From contig KN888322.1 in NCBI GenBank assembly GCA_000934455.1, positions 7,522-71,521 of the forward strand: a stretch of 64,000 nt of DNA, given 5' to 3'. The translations under genes and the position numbers were made by a program. The stretch is from Apostichopus parvimensis (lineage: Eukaryota > Echinodermata > Holothuroidea > Aspidochirotida > Stichopodidae). Below the pieces are notes generated by a model. That model was given only the letters and a program-made list of their open reading frames with translations, searched no databases and was not told where the DNA came from. Shown here piece by piece: positions 38,521 through 62,253 of the stretch (position 1 is the first letter of the stretch; each line of letters opens with the position of its first letter).

Positions 38521-39010
38521 NNNNNNNNNNNNNNNNNNNNNNNNNNNNNNNNNNNNNNNNNNNNNNNNNNNNNNNNNNNNNNNNNNNNNNNNNNNNNNNN
38601 NNNNNNNNNNNNNNNNNNNNNNNNNNNNNNNNNNNNNNNNNNNNNNNNNNNNNNNNNNNNNNNNNNNNNNNNNNNNNNNNNNNNNNNNNNNNNNNNNNNN
38701 NNNNNNNNNNNNNNNNNNNNNNNNNNNNNNNNNNNNNNNNNNNNNNNNNNNNNNNNNNNNNNNNNNNNNNNNNNNNNNNNNNNNNNNNNNNNNNNNNNNN
38801 NNNNNNNNNNNNNNNNNNNNNNNNNNNNNNNNNNNNNNNNNNNNNNNNNNNNNNNNNNNNNNNNNNNNNNNNNNNNNNNNNNNNNNNNNNNNNNNNNNNN
38901 NNNNNNNNNNNNNNNNNNNNNNNNNNNNNNNNNNNNNNNNNNNNNNNNNNNNNNNNNNNNNNNNNNNNNNNNNNNNNNNNNNNNNNNNNNNNNNNNNNNN
39001 NNNNNNNNNN
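38521..39010. other. assembly gap (490 N)
   Basis: A run of undetermined bases. Apparent open frames across it are meaningless. Confidence 1.
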
Positions 39011-39731
39011 GTTGGGTGTTAACACTGATGTAGCGATGCCAAACCTTCCAGGCTGCACCTCGTATCGATTTACGGTATTTGTCACAGTACGATGGTTTTC
39101 ACAAATAGTTAAATAATAGGGCATAACCAGATGCCAGGAATGAAAAAAGAAACAATGTTTTTGAATGGTTACAAGTATTTCAAAAAGTCATAAACAATAT
39201 GCCAGATATGCTATATTTAATAAGTTAATAATAAGTTAATAATGGCCACAGACATCAAGCAAGACTTTTAGCGCTATGTGTTTTGGCATAAGGGTTGTAA
39301 CTTTGTACCAATCTTGCCAAGCCATATAAACATTTGCACATAATTAAACACCCTTCGTATTCCTTTTGAGAGATGAGAGATTACAACTCTTAAATCACTG
39401 AATCCTCCTTATGGAGTGATTTCAACATTACTCCAATTAACCAGAGGGCACACGGCCCACAAATCTCTTCAGTTTTGTGAAAAATTCAAGTTTTGTCTCA
39501 TTTGATCATCATTCTTAGTGTTGATATTTGTGGACTTTTTTGTGTCAAACCAGAATATGTTCTCTGGTAGCTTTAGTACATCTGTCCTTTATAAGTAATT
39601 AATACATACCAGATTGTGATTCAGTAGATCATGAAGAATGTAATGAATAAACAATATAGTCATTAATATGTTACTTAATCATCTTAAAGACCTATGGTAA
39701 CTTTGATGTACAATCTGATCCAATGTGTGTT
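39011..39731. repeat. gap-flanking duplication, copy 2
   Basis: The second copy of the 37809-38520 segment starts at the first base after the Ns. It carries a small extra AATAAGTTAATA repeat and scattered substitutions relative to copy 1. Confidence 0.95.
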
Positions 39732-42700
39732 TGTGTACTGGTTGGTTGATAGGTTTAAGAGCCCAGCTAATTGGGGAATAGGAAGAGGCCCAGAAGAGGA
39801 CAAGTGTGCCCTGTAATTTGGAACTATGGAACAATCCTTTGCATTAGTTTAGTGGTGTGTATGAATGAAGACTGAGCCTATAATTTGACTGTCTGTACGA
39901 AAGGCTTTCATCCCTCCCCAACCGAATTCCCTTTGGTACCACTAGGTATCATGTACAATGAACAAGAGTATGGTGTTTAAACATTTCCCAATTTCAACAC
40001 GGTCAACAAAATGTCACCTTGAATATACCACTCTAAGCAAAGCTTAAGAGTTAAAGTCTCAATGTGTGTTTGCCAAATTTAAACTTTGACCTGTCCAGCT
40101 TACTGCCCTAAAAGCCCAGTAGATATGACACTGTTCTATGCAATTTTCATATTAATATTCATTATTTTTATTTAGTTATCTGTCGTTAAACATTTTGAGC
40201 TGAATAAAATTCGCCAGATTTATTAACGAGTCTGTAGATTCTATAAACTTCAATCAAAATTTGCAAGCCCCGCCCAACAGATCATGTGCCAATCATATCT
40301 CTCTGTTTTGTTTACAACCGTTAGGCATAGGACTACTTTCACTTTTGTGGCTAGCCTGCGTTAGGTCCCTTCCCTTGAATAGTATCTTTCTTTTGGTCTT
40401 ACCGATGTAGCTTGCGAAATTGTGTCATTTCCTTCCATTGCAATAAATAAACAGGTGTTTCCAGACTTTTCCTCTATGGAATTGGGTATAAAAAGTGGAC
40501 CGTGCGTGTATATAGTTTGCATTTGTGTAATGAACATGTTGATATGGGCGGTTGCAGTGATTTTACGGTAAATCATTCGCGCCATAAGGACAACAGAAAA
40601 TAATTTCTCTCTTTCGATTTCGACAGCTTTTCTTAATTAAACCCACCAGGTCAGAGTGCATTAAGAATAAAAAACTTTGAATCTGCTACAGAAGTTTGTT
40701 TTTTGAAATTCATCAGCAAACACATATTGAGACTTTAAGAGGGAACCAGAGAAGACCTTAAAATGATTCCTGTCTGTTGCAATCCTTCCTTCTGTGGCAG
40801 GAGTGTAATAAATGTTTATTATTCTGCCATAAATACTAAAACCCTCTTGTCATTCTTATGTGTAAAATAATACACATGACCACTGACTGCATACTTAAAA
40901 TTGACTGCAACATACGTGACCTACGACCTCCTAACACTGAAAGCAGGGATATAATTTGTTTGAAAGTGATACCGGAAAGAACTGAAACGGAAATAAAAAT
41001 ATCATGAGCTCTCTGCATAATTAAAGTTAAAGAAGAGACTTAAGGGTACTTTGTATGAATAAAACATGTACTGAAAGTTTCATGTATGTTACATCTCAGA
41101 CATTTATACAGGTTGTTGTGCATTTCATCTTTATACCTTCAGCTGCAAAAAGAGAAGCCTAAGGAAATCAAATTTGACTTTCAAGCTTCTAAAATGTCCC
41201 ATTTAAGTGTCACCTGCTTGTAACACATACGTTTGACCCATTGAGCCCTCCCTTTCCAGATGTGTCTTGAAATCAATCTAGAGGACAGAGAAAGAACATC
41301 TTAGAGAAGCCATCTCCAGACGAAAACAAAAACAAAAAAGAGAAAACAATTTAGCAAAATGGCCCAAAAAGAAGAGGATCATATGAAGCTTTTGATTCCT
41401 CTTTCTGTTGAGATGAAAATGAAATCTTTTGTCAGAATTGATGAACAGACAATTATTTCTTTTCTGGTTCAAAATTCATGCACAAGGTGACGTAGAAGTA
41501 TCAAGAATTTCTCCTATACTGACACTGTGATGAGGTTGACTATCACAGAGCTCTCAATGATACATTAGATACATTACAGTAGTAAATTAACGAACTTATG
41601 AAGACTATAAAGTTGATATCATGTCAGACGAATTATAATGTACATCAAAGGATGAAGTTGACAACAAACGCCTCTCTTTCTTGCATATAGGCAGTATAAC
41701 GCCTAATGTTCAAACACTACAGCATGCATTCCATTGGAATCATGCCACACTTTAAGTAAAGTAAATTCACAGAAAGCTTCTATATATGGGATAGTTAGGA
41801 GCAAATGAGCATGGCTGCATACAACAATCTATTGCATGCATCACTTCCACACACTGTACACCTGCACACTGGCCTGTGTATTAAATTGATCTCATGCACC
41901 CATCACTCTACCACAAGAAGGACCCTTGTTAAAGTCCCCATGCACACCCTCTCTCAACGACACAACACCAACAAACAATTTTGAAAACCCATGCACCCCC
42001 CTTCTTGACTACATGAGGACTATTACCCCCCATGCAAACCCCATTCTCAACTACAGCAAGGCTAAAGGTCTTTGAACCCATGTTCCCCATTTGTCTACCA
42101 CATCTTCATATGCTGTTGGGTGTATGCTTACTGGTATCAAGAGCGTCCACTTAAGCCAAAAGAAAAAGAGAGAGAATAATCCAACAGTAATTGATTGTGT
42201 GGTACAGTCTATTGAGACACTTTCTGAATAGCACAAAAACAAATCCTTCATTGAATTCCTTTTTGTAGTACTATCAGCCATTAAAATCTCTTCCAGGGTT
42301 CATCACAATAACAATCCAAAGATCTTGATGATAGTTAATTGTTGTACAACCTGATAATGCACTTAACAGAAAAACAGAGCCTTACAGTACAATCCGCCTT
42401 TACAGTACAATCCGCCTATTAACATCGTATTATTGGAATCAATAGGCCAGAAAAACGATCCTGTCATTTTGTTACACAATTATGGTGAAGCATATATGAC
42501 AAGGCCTTACCCACCGATTATCTACACGACCTTATTGACGCAAATGCCCACGACTGTTGCTAAATATGCAATGCACGACTGCATGGCAGCTCACTTTGAA
42601 GAATATGCACCCGTAGGATAAATTATTGGATTTTAAACATGAGATATCATTCAGAGCAAACTAGTGGGAGTTTCAAGGGCATAAATTTTTCAGCTAAAAA

Positions 42701-43180
42701 GCCATCGAATAGTTAAAATATAGTTTCCAACAGGCTGTTGTGTTAGACTTGTTCCAGACTTTTTGGAAACCCAAGTGCACAGTGCATCAGATCCATAATA
42801 ATGCAAAAGATTTTATTAATCAAGGCATTTTTTTTCCTCAAAATAAATAGGTTGTGGTGTGATAAGCTGGCAATTCACCTAGATGACTTGATAATAATAA
42901 CTCTGACTGCCAAGATTTTTATCCATAAATTAGGCTAGTCGTTGGTTCGGTCTGCCATGAAGGTATGGCAGTGCTGTATGAATTTAGGTATATGAGTTTA
43001 GGTACATTAATGTATTTTGACAACAAAGTACAATTTTAAGCTTAAATAGAATCAATTTAAGGCTCATGTATTTGTCCTGACAGGTGGTGACATTATGCTT
43101 TAACGTAACTAAATCCATCCTGCGTTGATCTTTGTATAACAATTTATCATATACCACTGACCTACGAAAGACAAACTTAC

Positions 43181-43343
43181 TTGACGGAAAAAATGTCCAG
43201 AGAGCCAAAATTCCTGTATCACTACTGCTTTCATCTTCATCGTCAAATACACCTTTCGGTTTCGCTTTCCGCCGAACATAAACAGGAGCAATGTTAGCCC
43301 CACTCATGAATAGGTGGAGCCACTTAAAAATTCCAAAGCACAT
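43181..43343 (-). CDS. candidate alternative exon
   Basis: Starting at an ATG, the frame reads MCFGIFKWLHLFMSG, then VYVRRKAKPKGVFDDEDES and SSDTGILALWTFFPS, ending at donor TCAA|GTAAGT in phase 1. That phase fits the next MAGI exon (37198). The basic-then-acidic KAKPKGVFDDEDESSSD stretch looks protein-like. No acceptor in the phase of the preceding MAGI exon was found, so it would have to be a first exon. No family recognised. Confidence 0.25.
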
Positions 43344-46300
43344 TGTTGGGTAGTTTTGTAGTCACTCAGTGGGTGACACTTTATTTTGGTTATATATCCT
43401 AGTTCAATTTAATTGTTCACTAATGAGCAGTGTAGTTGGCAAGAATCATACAGTATACAAAACAAGAAAGAAACCAGTAGAAAATAATTTCCTCCTAAAA
43501 TTCTCCCACGATTGATCCGCTCTATCCTCTAAGAGAAGAGAGATCAACAAACATGCTCCCGATCAAAGTGAGCTGACAAAAGGGATGTTGCGTCTGTCGT
43601 GACTCTCTACACAAATGTAATCCAATCCCATGTTGATGACATTTAGGTTCTCAAACTTCCTTCCATCAAGATACGTCATTGAAAGTAACGTCTCGTACCA
43701 TTGAGAAAAGTCTCGCATACATGCGTACGGGCACTGTTGTTAAATGTCTGAGCCGGTGGCTGTTCTTTATCATTTCAGAAATCAGACAGCAATCCCTATC
43801 TGGCTAATTTCTCCGTTAATCCCAACAGACTAGACAGTACCCGTCAGAATTTCTCCGCTCATTTGCACGGGGTACCTAAATGTGGTCCATACTCCCATCT
43901 AATTCCATGATCATTCCCATGCGTTTCACTGAAACAATTCTTTGCCAAAACAACTCACACCCAAATCTAAGAAACAAATTATCAGCCAATCAAATGTTCC
44001 AAACTGTGGGGTATTGATGTGTGATTTTTCTCGCTGTGCGTTGATTTCCTCTGATGGCTCATCAGTCAAACCTCCCAGCGTTGCCAACTCCAAATTAATA
44101 AAAAGAAACTTTTAAGTTCAGCCTCTATCTAATGTCACCACATTTTTGGAGGATCCTGGTTTACTTTTTCCCAAGAATATTTTCCAACATTAAATCCTGC
44201 CAAATTTTTAATTTTTTTTATTTCTGTTCCATCTACAAATCTGTTTGAAGATTGGAATATATTAACTATCGTATAACTTTTGAAGAAACAAAATTATTTC
44301 TATCAGTTTTTTTCCCCCCCTCATAGAATGTCACTGACAACCTTAGATTTTGGGTTGGGGGTGGTAGGCTCTGTTAATTTTACCTGAGAAGAACTTTGTT
44401 ACTTTATCTCCTTTATCAACTACTTGTGAGAATATTGGATCAAAGACTGGTAGCTGGTATTAATTTCAGACATGGACAAAGCTTTCAAATGTGCTGATTA
44501 AGATTTTGTATCAAGTTCATAACAAGCAATTTTTAATGTCTAACATTGTGGTAAAGGTTTCAAATCTACTGGTTTCTCCTACGACAACAGGGAAAGCCGA
44601 TATACACCTGCTGCCCACAACTTTGAGGTTGGGAAACCATGGAGACTGAGCACATGACTATTCTGCAAGGAACAAGTTGAGAGGCCAAATCTATTTCTCA
44701 AAGTCTGGTCACTCTGTCTGCCTGTTTAGTTCTTCCAGAAAGTCAAACTTGTGGCATCCAAATGAAAGCTGAAATCTCTTTCTTGATGAAGTTACGGCAA
44801 AGTGGACATCAGAATAACCAAACCAGCAAACATTTCATGCTTTATACCACAAGAAAGTACCACAGACACTTGAGAGTTATATGTTCACTATAAACACACA
44901 CACAAAGTGAAGTTCTTCAACAAGTTTTGGGATTCTGGTTTGCAAAAGTTTTGCCATCAATTTTTTTCCAAGCACTTCTAAACTATCACAGGTTTGGTAT
45001 ATAAGTTTCGCTAGCAAGCAGTCCAAAGTTTACATAGGCAGTGTCCAAACGAAGCAGAGAGACGAGACGAAACCAAAAGAACCAAAACCGACTCAGCGAA
45101 GGAGACACATTGTTTTATAGAAAGAGCCAGGGGATAAGTATGTATAACACGTACCTGCAGCCAATGTTATACCTGTCATATGATGGAACGACAAACCACG
45201 ACAATACTTCTCCGTAACACAGTTAAATGCTAGTTGTGTTATTGTCTCCTACCAGCTTATTCAAATGATTCAATGGCTGCTCCTTGGTGTAACAGATTAA
45301 CATTGATACTGTCAGTAGTTTGGTAGTACACTAACTCAAGCATACACTCTATATATAACAGAACCACCAGTTACTGTACGATGACGATGTTTGGGCTGTC
45401 TGCATGCCATATACAACCTTGCTGTACATATCCTCAATGCAAACTAGTAATCCTTCCTTTATGTACCGACAAGATCTTGTGAGCGCCTTTTCTACTAAGA
45501 TTTTTGTTACGCTTTTTAATGAGATTTAAAAGTTAACACAAACCCAAAACAAGTGGTTCCATTGCTAGATCTACTGCTCTATTTGGTACGATTCATATTG
45601 TATACATATATATATAGCACTTGTTGTACTAGGGTTCTCTAGTCACACATGACTGCATTCAGTCTTACTGTAGAAAGACCCATAATACTGTAGATACAGG
45701 ATCAGCAAGGTGCAACAGCTTTAATATGGAACTTAGATATACACCCACCTTCATGCAATTTGTTTAAAATGACTGTTCCTCGTTGATATATGTGCACCCA
45801 CTCGATGAGTCAAGCCTAAGTCATTTTTACTGCATATCGTATGTGAGTTGGACCTCCCCCTGGAAATGTTTCCGATCGAATACAGTACGGCAAACAAGGG
45901 TATAGAACTTATAGCCATGCACTGAGAGATATATGCAGGAACGAAAGGGGATGCAAGATTATATATATATATTTATCACTGACCCTCCTCACTGGAACTA
46001 TACTGAGAATACAGAGTCAACCTCGGTGTAACGCTAATCCACTGTACTGAAAACGGGGAGAAGGAAGGGAAGAAATCAAACTCTTTCGATTTGTGATATT
46101 ACTTATTGTTACTTGAATACGTACAGGCTCATTGAGGGAGACGATTATAACATCTCCATCTTTTAACGGTTGCACAAAGTTTACTGTTGATATATATATT
46201 GTATGTTAACAAAATGATCTCACATAACCCGATCAGAGAAAGACAAAAATGGTCTCTTCATTTAATTAACTGGAATAGAAGACAGTAGTCTAGCAAAGTT

Positions 46301-47419
46301 CTGCACGGCTATTGTCAATTCCAACAACTATTAAAGAAAAGAATCTTCTTTTTGACAAATTTGAAAAAAATATTTATATGACCCCTGAATGACCTTTGAT
46401 CAAATCCTTAACATTAATCATGTGACACAATTTGTTGAAGAACTGAATCATCAATACGAGCATCTTGTAATCAATGATTAATCAATAAATAACTAAACAA
46501 ACAACAGTAATCAGTAAAAAACTAATCAAAGTAATCAACACAATCAATCAGCAGTCCGGTACTTGTATCAATTAATGTTAAATATCTGATTCTGTATTCA
46601 CATTCTGAGAAGAATCTTCTTTGCTAATGGATATTAATCAATAATCAATTCCATAGTCATCTTTTATCACAACCTATTGCCCAACAGTCAACACTTCACA
46701 CACCCCACGACAACAACAAGGACTAACACTGTCATCGTGCCATCCTTGTTGTTCCTTCAAAATAATTTAAACATCATTTTTGACAAGGAAAAGTGAAACA
46801 AAATATTCTGTGAAGTTAGTTTTATACAACAAATGTCTGTCTCATCCACTTTGTCCTGTCCTAGGTAGCAGTTTTTTGTTGTTGTTGTTGAATACCGAAA
46901 AACAAAGAGAGACCTTAAACAGACAAGGGCAGGATTTTCTATCAAAGGAATTGTTAAAACTGTTCCAAATGAAGAGGGACCATCTACTAAATACTCTTTG
47001 GGCTGATCAGCTTCAGAAGTTGCTCAAGCAAGACCACAAAAAATATATTGATTTTTTTGTGTGCATATGTCAACTGAATTCACCCTGACTGACTGAGTCT
47101 ATTAAATAGTTGGTTGATCTCCAAACTAGTACTCTTGGTACAGGAGGTCACCATTCACCTCATACTGAACTCCAAACTGTGTTTGCTGGTACAGAAGGTC
47201 ACAAGAGATCTGAATCAACTTAAAAAGATGTTCACTTCAATTTCTTATAAACCACAATAGAGCTATTTTGTGTTGTAATAGCTGGCACCCATCAAATATC
47301 CATATGTTTTATGAAATTACAACACCAACTCTCAATTGTGAAGTGACAAGATGTTTTTTTATATCATTCTGTGTATTCTGTGCGTTTTTGTCCCTTCTGT
47401 TACTGTTACTTTTCATTTA

Positions 47420-47520
47420 GCCTCTAAAAAGATCCTGCTATGATCGAAACGTCAGGCCAACTTACTTTTATGCTTTCTCTTACACAGGCTCTCTAGTGGA
47501 TAAGCAGTTTGCTAACAGTT
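47420..47520 (+). mobile_element. hammerhead/Penelope-like repeat remnant
   Basis: AAGATCCTGCTATGATC forms a short stem (GATC/GATC) directly followed by GAAACGTCAGGCC. Stem II then GAAAC next to a GTC-type cleavage triplet is the arrangement of the small hammerhead motifs associated with Penelope-like elements and related repeats of marine animals. The expected CUGANGA box before the stem is degraded (CTCTAAA), so it is unlikely to be active. Confidence 0.35.
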
Positions 47521-48490
47521 TTATTTTGTTACGATTTTTTTTTTATTACAACGGTTAGGGTTGCCAACCATGAAAAAGAAACTAATGAAATTAACATAAA
47601 AGCTACATTACATCAGTCAAAACTTTGCAAAAATCCCCTTGTGCAACCAAACCAATTTCTGACCTCATCAAATCCTATTCGCGTGGCACTTGTTGCTCGG
47701 AAGAAATAATTGATCGCAGAATCTGACTAAGAACAGTCAGTCATCCAGTGACCATGTTTTGTCAATGCAGCCATGGCAATGAAAGTAATGAGAATGTAAC
47801 CTTCTTTGCTTACTATAACATATTGTTTTTAGTCCCACAAATTTATTGACCTCCAATCACCTCTCTGCACCCCCCCAAGCCCCCCGAGCCCCCCACCCTC
47901 TGCCAGCTCCACACAAACCTAATGAACTATGTGGATATTTACAATATAACTATAAATTACTTCATATTTTTTCAATTTTTGTTATATACTGAAACTCTAT
48001 CTTAATGCATGTACATCTACCTAGTGAGTATGTTGATAAACACTTCTTTCTTTTTAGAAGCATAATTCACCATTTAGACTACTCTGTTACCTTCTCAATC
48101 TACCACCCAGAGATGGAATTTTAAATTTTCATATTTTGCATTGAGCTTTGGTTCCACAACTATGTTCGTTTGAAAATGCTTTCAACTTCAATGGACCAAT
48201 AGTCCTTAGGGCTATACCAGTGGGAGTAAAAAAGGAATCATTGCTTACGTTTTGCATAGAAAATTTAAGTTGTTCTTTTTTGTTTACGTATAAAAGGTGA
48301 AGAATACTTAAGATTTTGAGTACATGTAAACAATCCTCATAACCAATGAATCTTTGAAAGTGTACAGTAAATTGAACAATATCAATAGTTATTTTGCTAC
48401 ACAATACTTAATAAACTATTCCCTGTACACATATATCTTCATGTAACTTGATACAGTATGTAAAAGATTATTCAACAGGTAAGTACTGGG

Positions 48491-48754
48491 TGGCGGTCTG
48501 CAAACTAGAGTAAAGCGCCAGCCAAAGGTGGGGCCATAAATTATTTTCGATGGGTTGCGGGATTTCTTCAGATATCAGAACATTGATCTACATTTTTTTG
48601 GAGCTTGCGAATGGAGAATGATGATTATTTTTTAACATCAGCTCCATAGTCCGAGCTAGAGTATGGACTCCGAGAGGGGTGGGGATCTGGTGTGTCACGA
48701 CTAGGTCCTCACCAAAAGATAATGGACCGTGGGCCTACAAGTCTGCGGACCGCT
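48491..48754. mobile_element. hAT-like MITE (264 bp) beside a splice donor
   Basis: The ends TGGCGGTCTGCAAACT and, inverted, AGCGGTCCGCAGACT form imperfect terminal repeats of the hAT CAGCGGTCCGC type. Flanking octamers GTACTGGG (48483-48490) and GTGCTAGG (48755-48762) match at 6 of 8, as for an old target duplication. The right edge lies only about 20 bases from the donor of the MAGI exon at 48779. Confidence 0.6.
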
Positions 48755-48778
48755 GTGCTAGGGGTAGGTGCAATTTAC

Positions 48779-48919
48779 CTGGTCTGACAATGTCTCTGGA
48801 ATCATTCTGTGTCTCGTTCACCTCTGCGTGAGGTGACTGTGGTTTCTCGTCCAGAGGGCTCGATGGAGGACTTTCTGGTGGTGGTGACTTTGGTGGTTTA
48901 GGGGTACCATAGTGGTTTC
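48779..48919 (-). CDS. MAGI: MAGI exon: end of GuK region and Pro-rich linker
   Basis: This 141-base exon (phase 1 to 1) begins with GNHYGTPKPPKSPPPESPPS, whose YGTPKPP is the invariant end of the MAGI guanylate-kinase-like region. It continues with a polar linker ending NDSRDIVRPG. The acceptor is TTTGCAG and the donor CCAG|GTAAAT. Symmetrical phase allows skipping. Pro-rich PPKSPPPESPP could bind SH3 or WW partners (inference). Confidence 0.96.
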
Positions 48920-59872
<10,953 letters not shown>

Positions 59873-61914
59873 TCATTTAATTGTCCTGTAGGAGAGCAAG
59901 ACTTGCTTAACATGTAGATACCCCAAAACTCACTGGTTTGGGTATTTACGAATGACGATACTTACCTGTCTCCTACAACACTAGACGCCACTGGTATAAT
60001 TTTAGCACCCGGTGACCTCTCCCACAGGTCACCGCGCACTCTCTCTTCCTTCCGAATTTACCATATTTGTTAATATTACAATAAATGAATGATCCTCATG
60101 CTGGTTATTATGACATTCTTAACATTCCCAACTGAATCTTTTTAAGTTTTGTTAAAAGATTTCCAACTACAGCCTACTGTACCTTTATAAACATTCTCCT
60201 CTTCACAAGATAACTGTTTAGTTACTACAAGTGGCACGGGTGGACATTTCTTGCGATGTATAGTGCAAATAAAGGAGAACGAAAGTTCAACCAATGTCAG
60301 GATTCATAATCGTGCCTGATTTATTGACATAGTTAAGGAAACTACATACCTATTGATAAGGTGTGACGATATGCAGTGAAGTAGAAAATATTTTGAACTA
60401 CTCCTGTCAATTAAATACTCTTCAAAGTACTAAGGATAAGTTACTGATACCGACAGATACATGTCAAAGTTACAGGTTTTCAATCTAGAAGTTTTCACTG
60501 TCATGCATGTGAACTGTTTCAAATAAGGCAGAGAAAGCACAAACCTAGTTGACTATACTTCCAGATAAGAATGGATCAGTTTATTTCTTATAAAACATCT
60601 CCTCCACACTTTTCTCCCATTCCCCCATTTCCAACCACAGGTCCTTTATCAATTACCTTCTTTCTCGTAATCATCTGAAGTTTCTTGCTATTAGCTACAT
60701 TAGCCCAAATCTGACTGATTTGCATATTAGCTAATCAAATAACTGATCAACTGTTATCCTTCCTTGAACACTAAAAACATGCATAAGTTTCCCCATACAT
60801 ACATCCTAACATCACATCAGAATTGCTTGTTTTAAAGTTGATTTAATTTTGTCAAGGTGCACTTGATTAAAAGGAGAAATTCAAAATTTAAAGAAGTTTT
60901 ATATGCTTAATAAATGCTGTATAAAGCTCTGAGATTATTATATTAATTATTATTATTATTATAATTCATTATTTTCTCTCTTCCACCTTCATCTGGTGAA
61001 ATCATGTACAGTATGATCATGGAGGTGTCTTAGTTTAATCCACAGCAAGCCTTTTTTTTCTCTGAGTAAATTCTCAGAAGATTTGGTGAAATTGCAGGCC
61101 AAATTGCCAAATGTTGCTTTAAATATGGAGTATATGTCATCACATTGGTTGAGTGACATGTCCTCAGGTTGGAGATCAGACGCATACTAGATACACTGCA
61201 TTGTTTACACCCACTAAACAACTGAAGAAAGATAACATCTGTTTATACTGTACAATTCCATATAGGTCGCAGCATCGATAGGCACCTTAGCTACATAAAT
61301 TACAGGGCAAATTCTTTTCATAGTGTGACTGAAGTTTGTATACTATTGTACAGTTATTAAGATTACAACTACTGTACCTGCAGAAACAACAATTAACTTG
61401 TGACTGTTAGCAATGACAGATAGGTGAAGAACACAAACAGTTACTAGTTCAGACAATATCAAAAAGATCTATTTGCGGGAAGGGGCATTTGCGGGGTGGG
61501 GGACTGCTAACAGAATGAAACCCTTAAAGTCAATGGGTTTGTACTTAACAGTTGCCATGCTTCCCTCTATAATTTCGGTACTCTGCTTACCTAAATTTGT
61601 AATTTTTAATACCACACTGTGAGTCCCATAAAATATGACCGTACTACCACCTCATTCCTTCAACTCTAGTTCTACCAACTAATGGTTACTGACAAAAGGC
61701 AGGAAGGTATAGTGTTGCAAATATCTCAGTCAACAATTTGAATTTACTTTATAAATGTGGCTAGGATATACTGTAGGACGGACAAAGTACAGTATGTAGG
61801 AGGAAGAAGCACTGGTCATTTACATCACCTAATGTATTCATTTTCACTGAATGTCAGTTCAGAGTTTAGTATTCACAGCATTTCAAATGAACTACAGTAG
61901 CAAGGCATGTATTT

Positions 61915-62018
61915 TAATTTGCATTGATACTGTGATCCTCGTCAGGTGTATATGATTCCCCTAGAAAGGGAACATATACTACACATTCATGATCTTAGCC
62001 AACAGGCCGAGAAACAAT
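61915..62018 (-). ncRNA. U2 snRNA-like 5' domain (pseudogene or snRNA-derived repeat)
   Basis: The minus strand reads TTTCTCGGCCTGTTGGCTAA, then GATCA and GTGTAGTATATGTTC. This follows the first ~45 bases of U2 snRNA, including stem I and the GUAGUA branch-point-recognition element, with three substitutions and a 3-base insertion. The next part is a perfect-stem hairpin (GTATATG..CATATAC around CCCTTTCTAGGGG) unlike canonical U2, then CTGACGAGGATC. There is no Sm site or U2 3' half, so it is not a working U2 gene. Confidence 0.5.
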
Positions 62019-62178
62019 GTTGGTTATCGTAAAACTACCATACATTTGGCCCATGTTCAGAATGCTAAAAGAAATGGCCAATTACACTATTATGAGAATA
62101 ATCCAGGCTTAATCAGTTTGGGAACTTACAGATGAACAGTGTATAGTAAGTCTGTATTGGGGCCTTTTGGGGGCTTAC

Positions 62179-62253
62179 ATTTTTCAATCCAAATATTGAA
62201 GGTCCAGCCTAATCCATTCTCAAAAGGGATATCTCCAGGGCCCTCAAATAGAA
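62179..62253 (-). CDS. small unassigned exon-like segment
   Basis: The 75 bases lie between acceptor GCCCTCAG and donor AAAAAT|GTAAGC, phase 1 to 1, reading LFEGPGDIPFENGLGWTFNI. The composition looks protein-like but there is no match to MAGI PDZ0 and no family is recognised. It could be chance. Confidence 0.2.

Larger units (their letters stand above)
37199..48778 (-). other. intron between GuK linker and WW1
   Basis: The 11.6-kb intron includes the assembly gap with duplicated flanks (37809-39731), an exon-like segment at 43181-43343, a hammerhead/Penelope-like motif near 47430 and a hAT-like MITE at 48491-48754. GCCCCGCCC followed by CCAAT occurs near 40267-40295. Other parts show only chance open frames. 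Confidence 0.75.

Noticed and set aside
38468-39124. Open frames spanning 38.5-39.1 kb
   Set aside because: They run through the undetermined bases and are artefacts of the gap.
40260-40300. GC box and CCAAT box as a promoter
   Set aside because: Two short motifs only, with no CpG enrichment or coding segment beside them in either direction.
46780-47088. Plus-strand 102-codon open frame, Leu/Lys/Gln-rich
   Set aside because: No family signature, no splice-like borders; probably chance.
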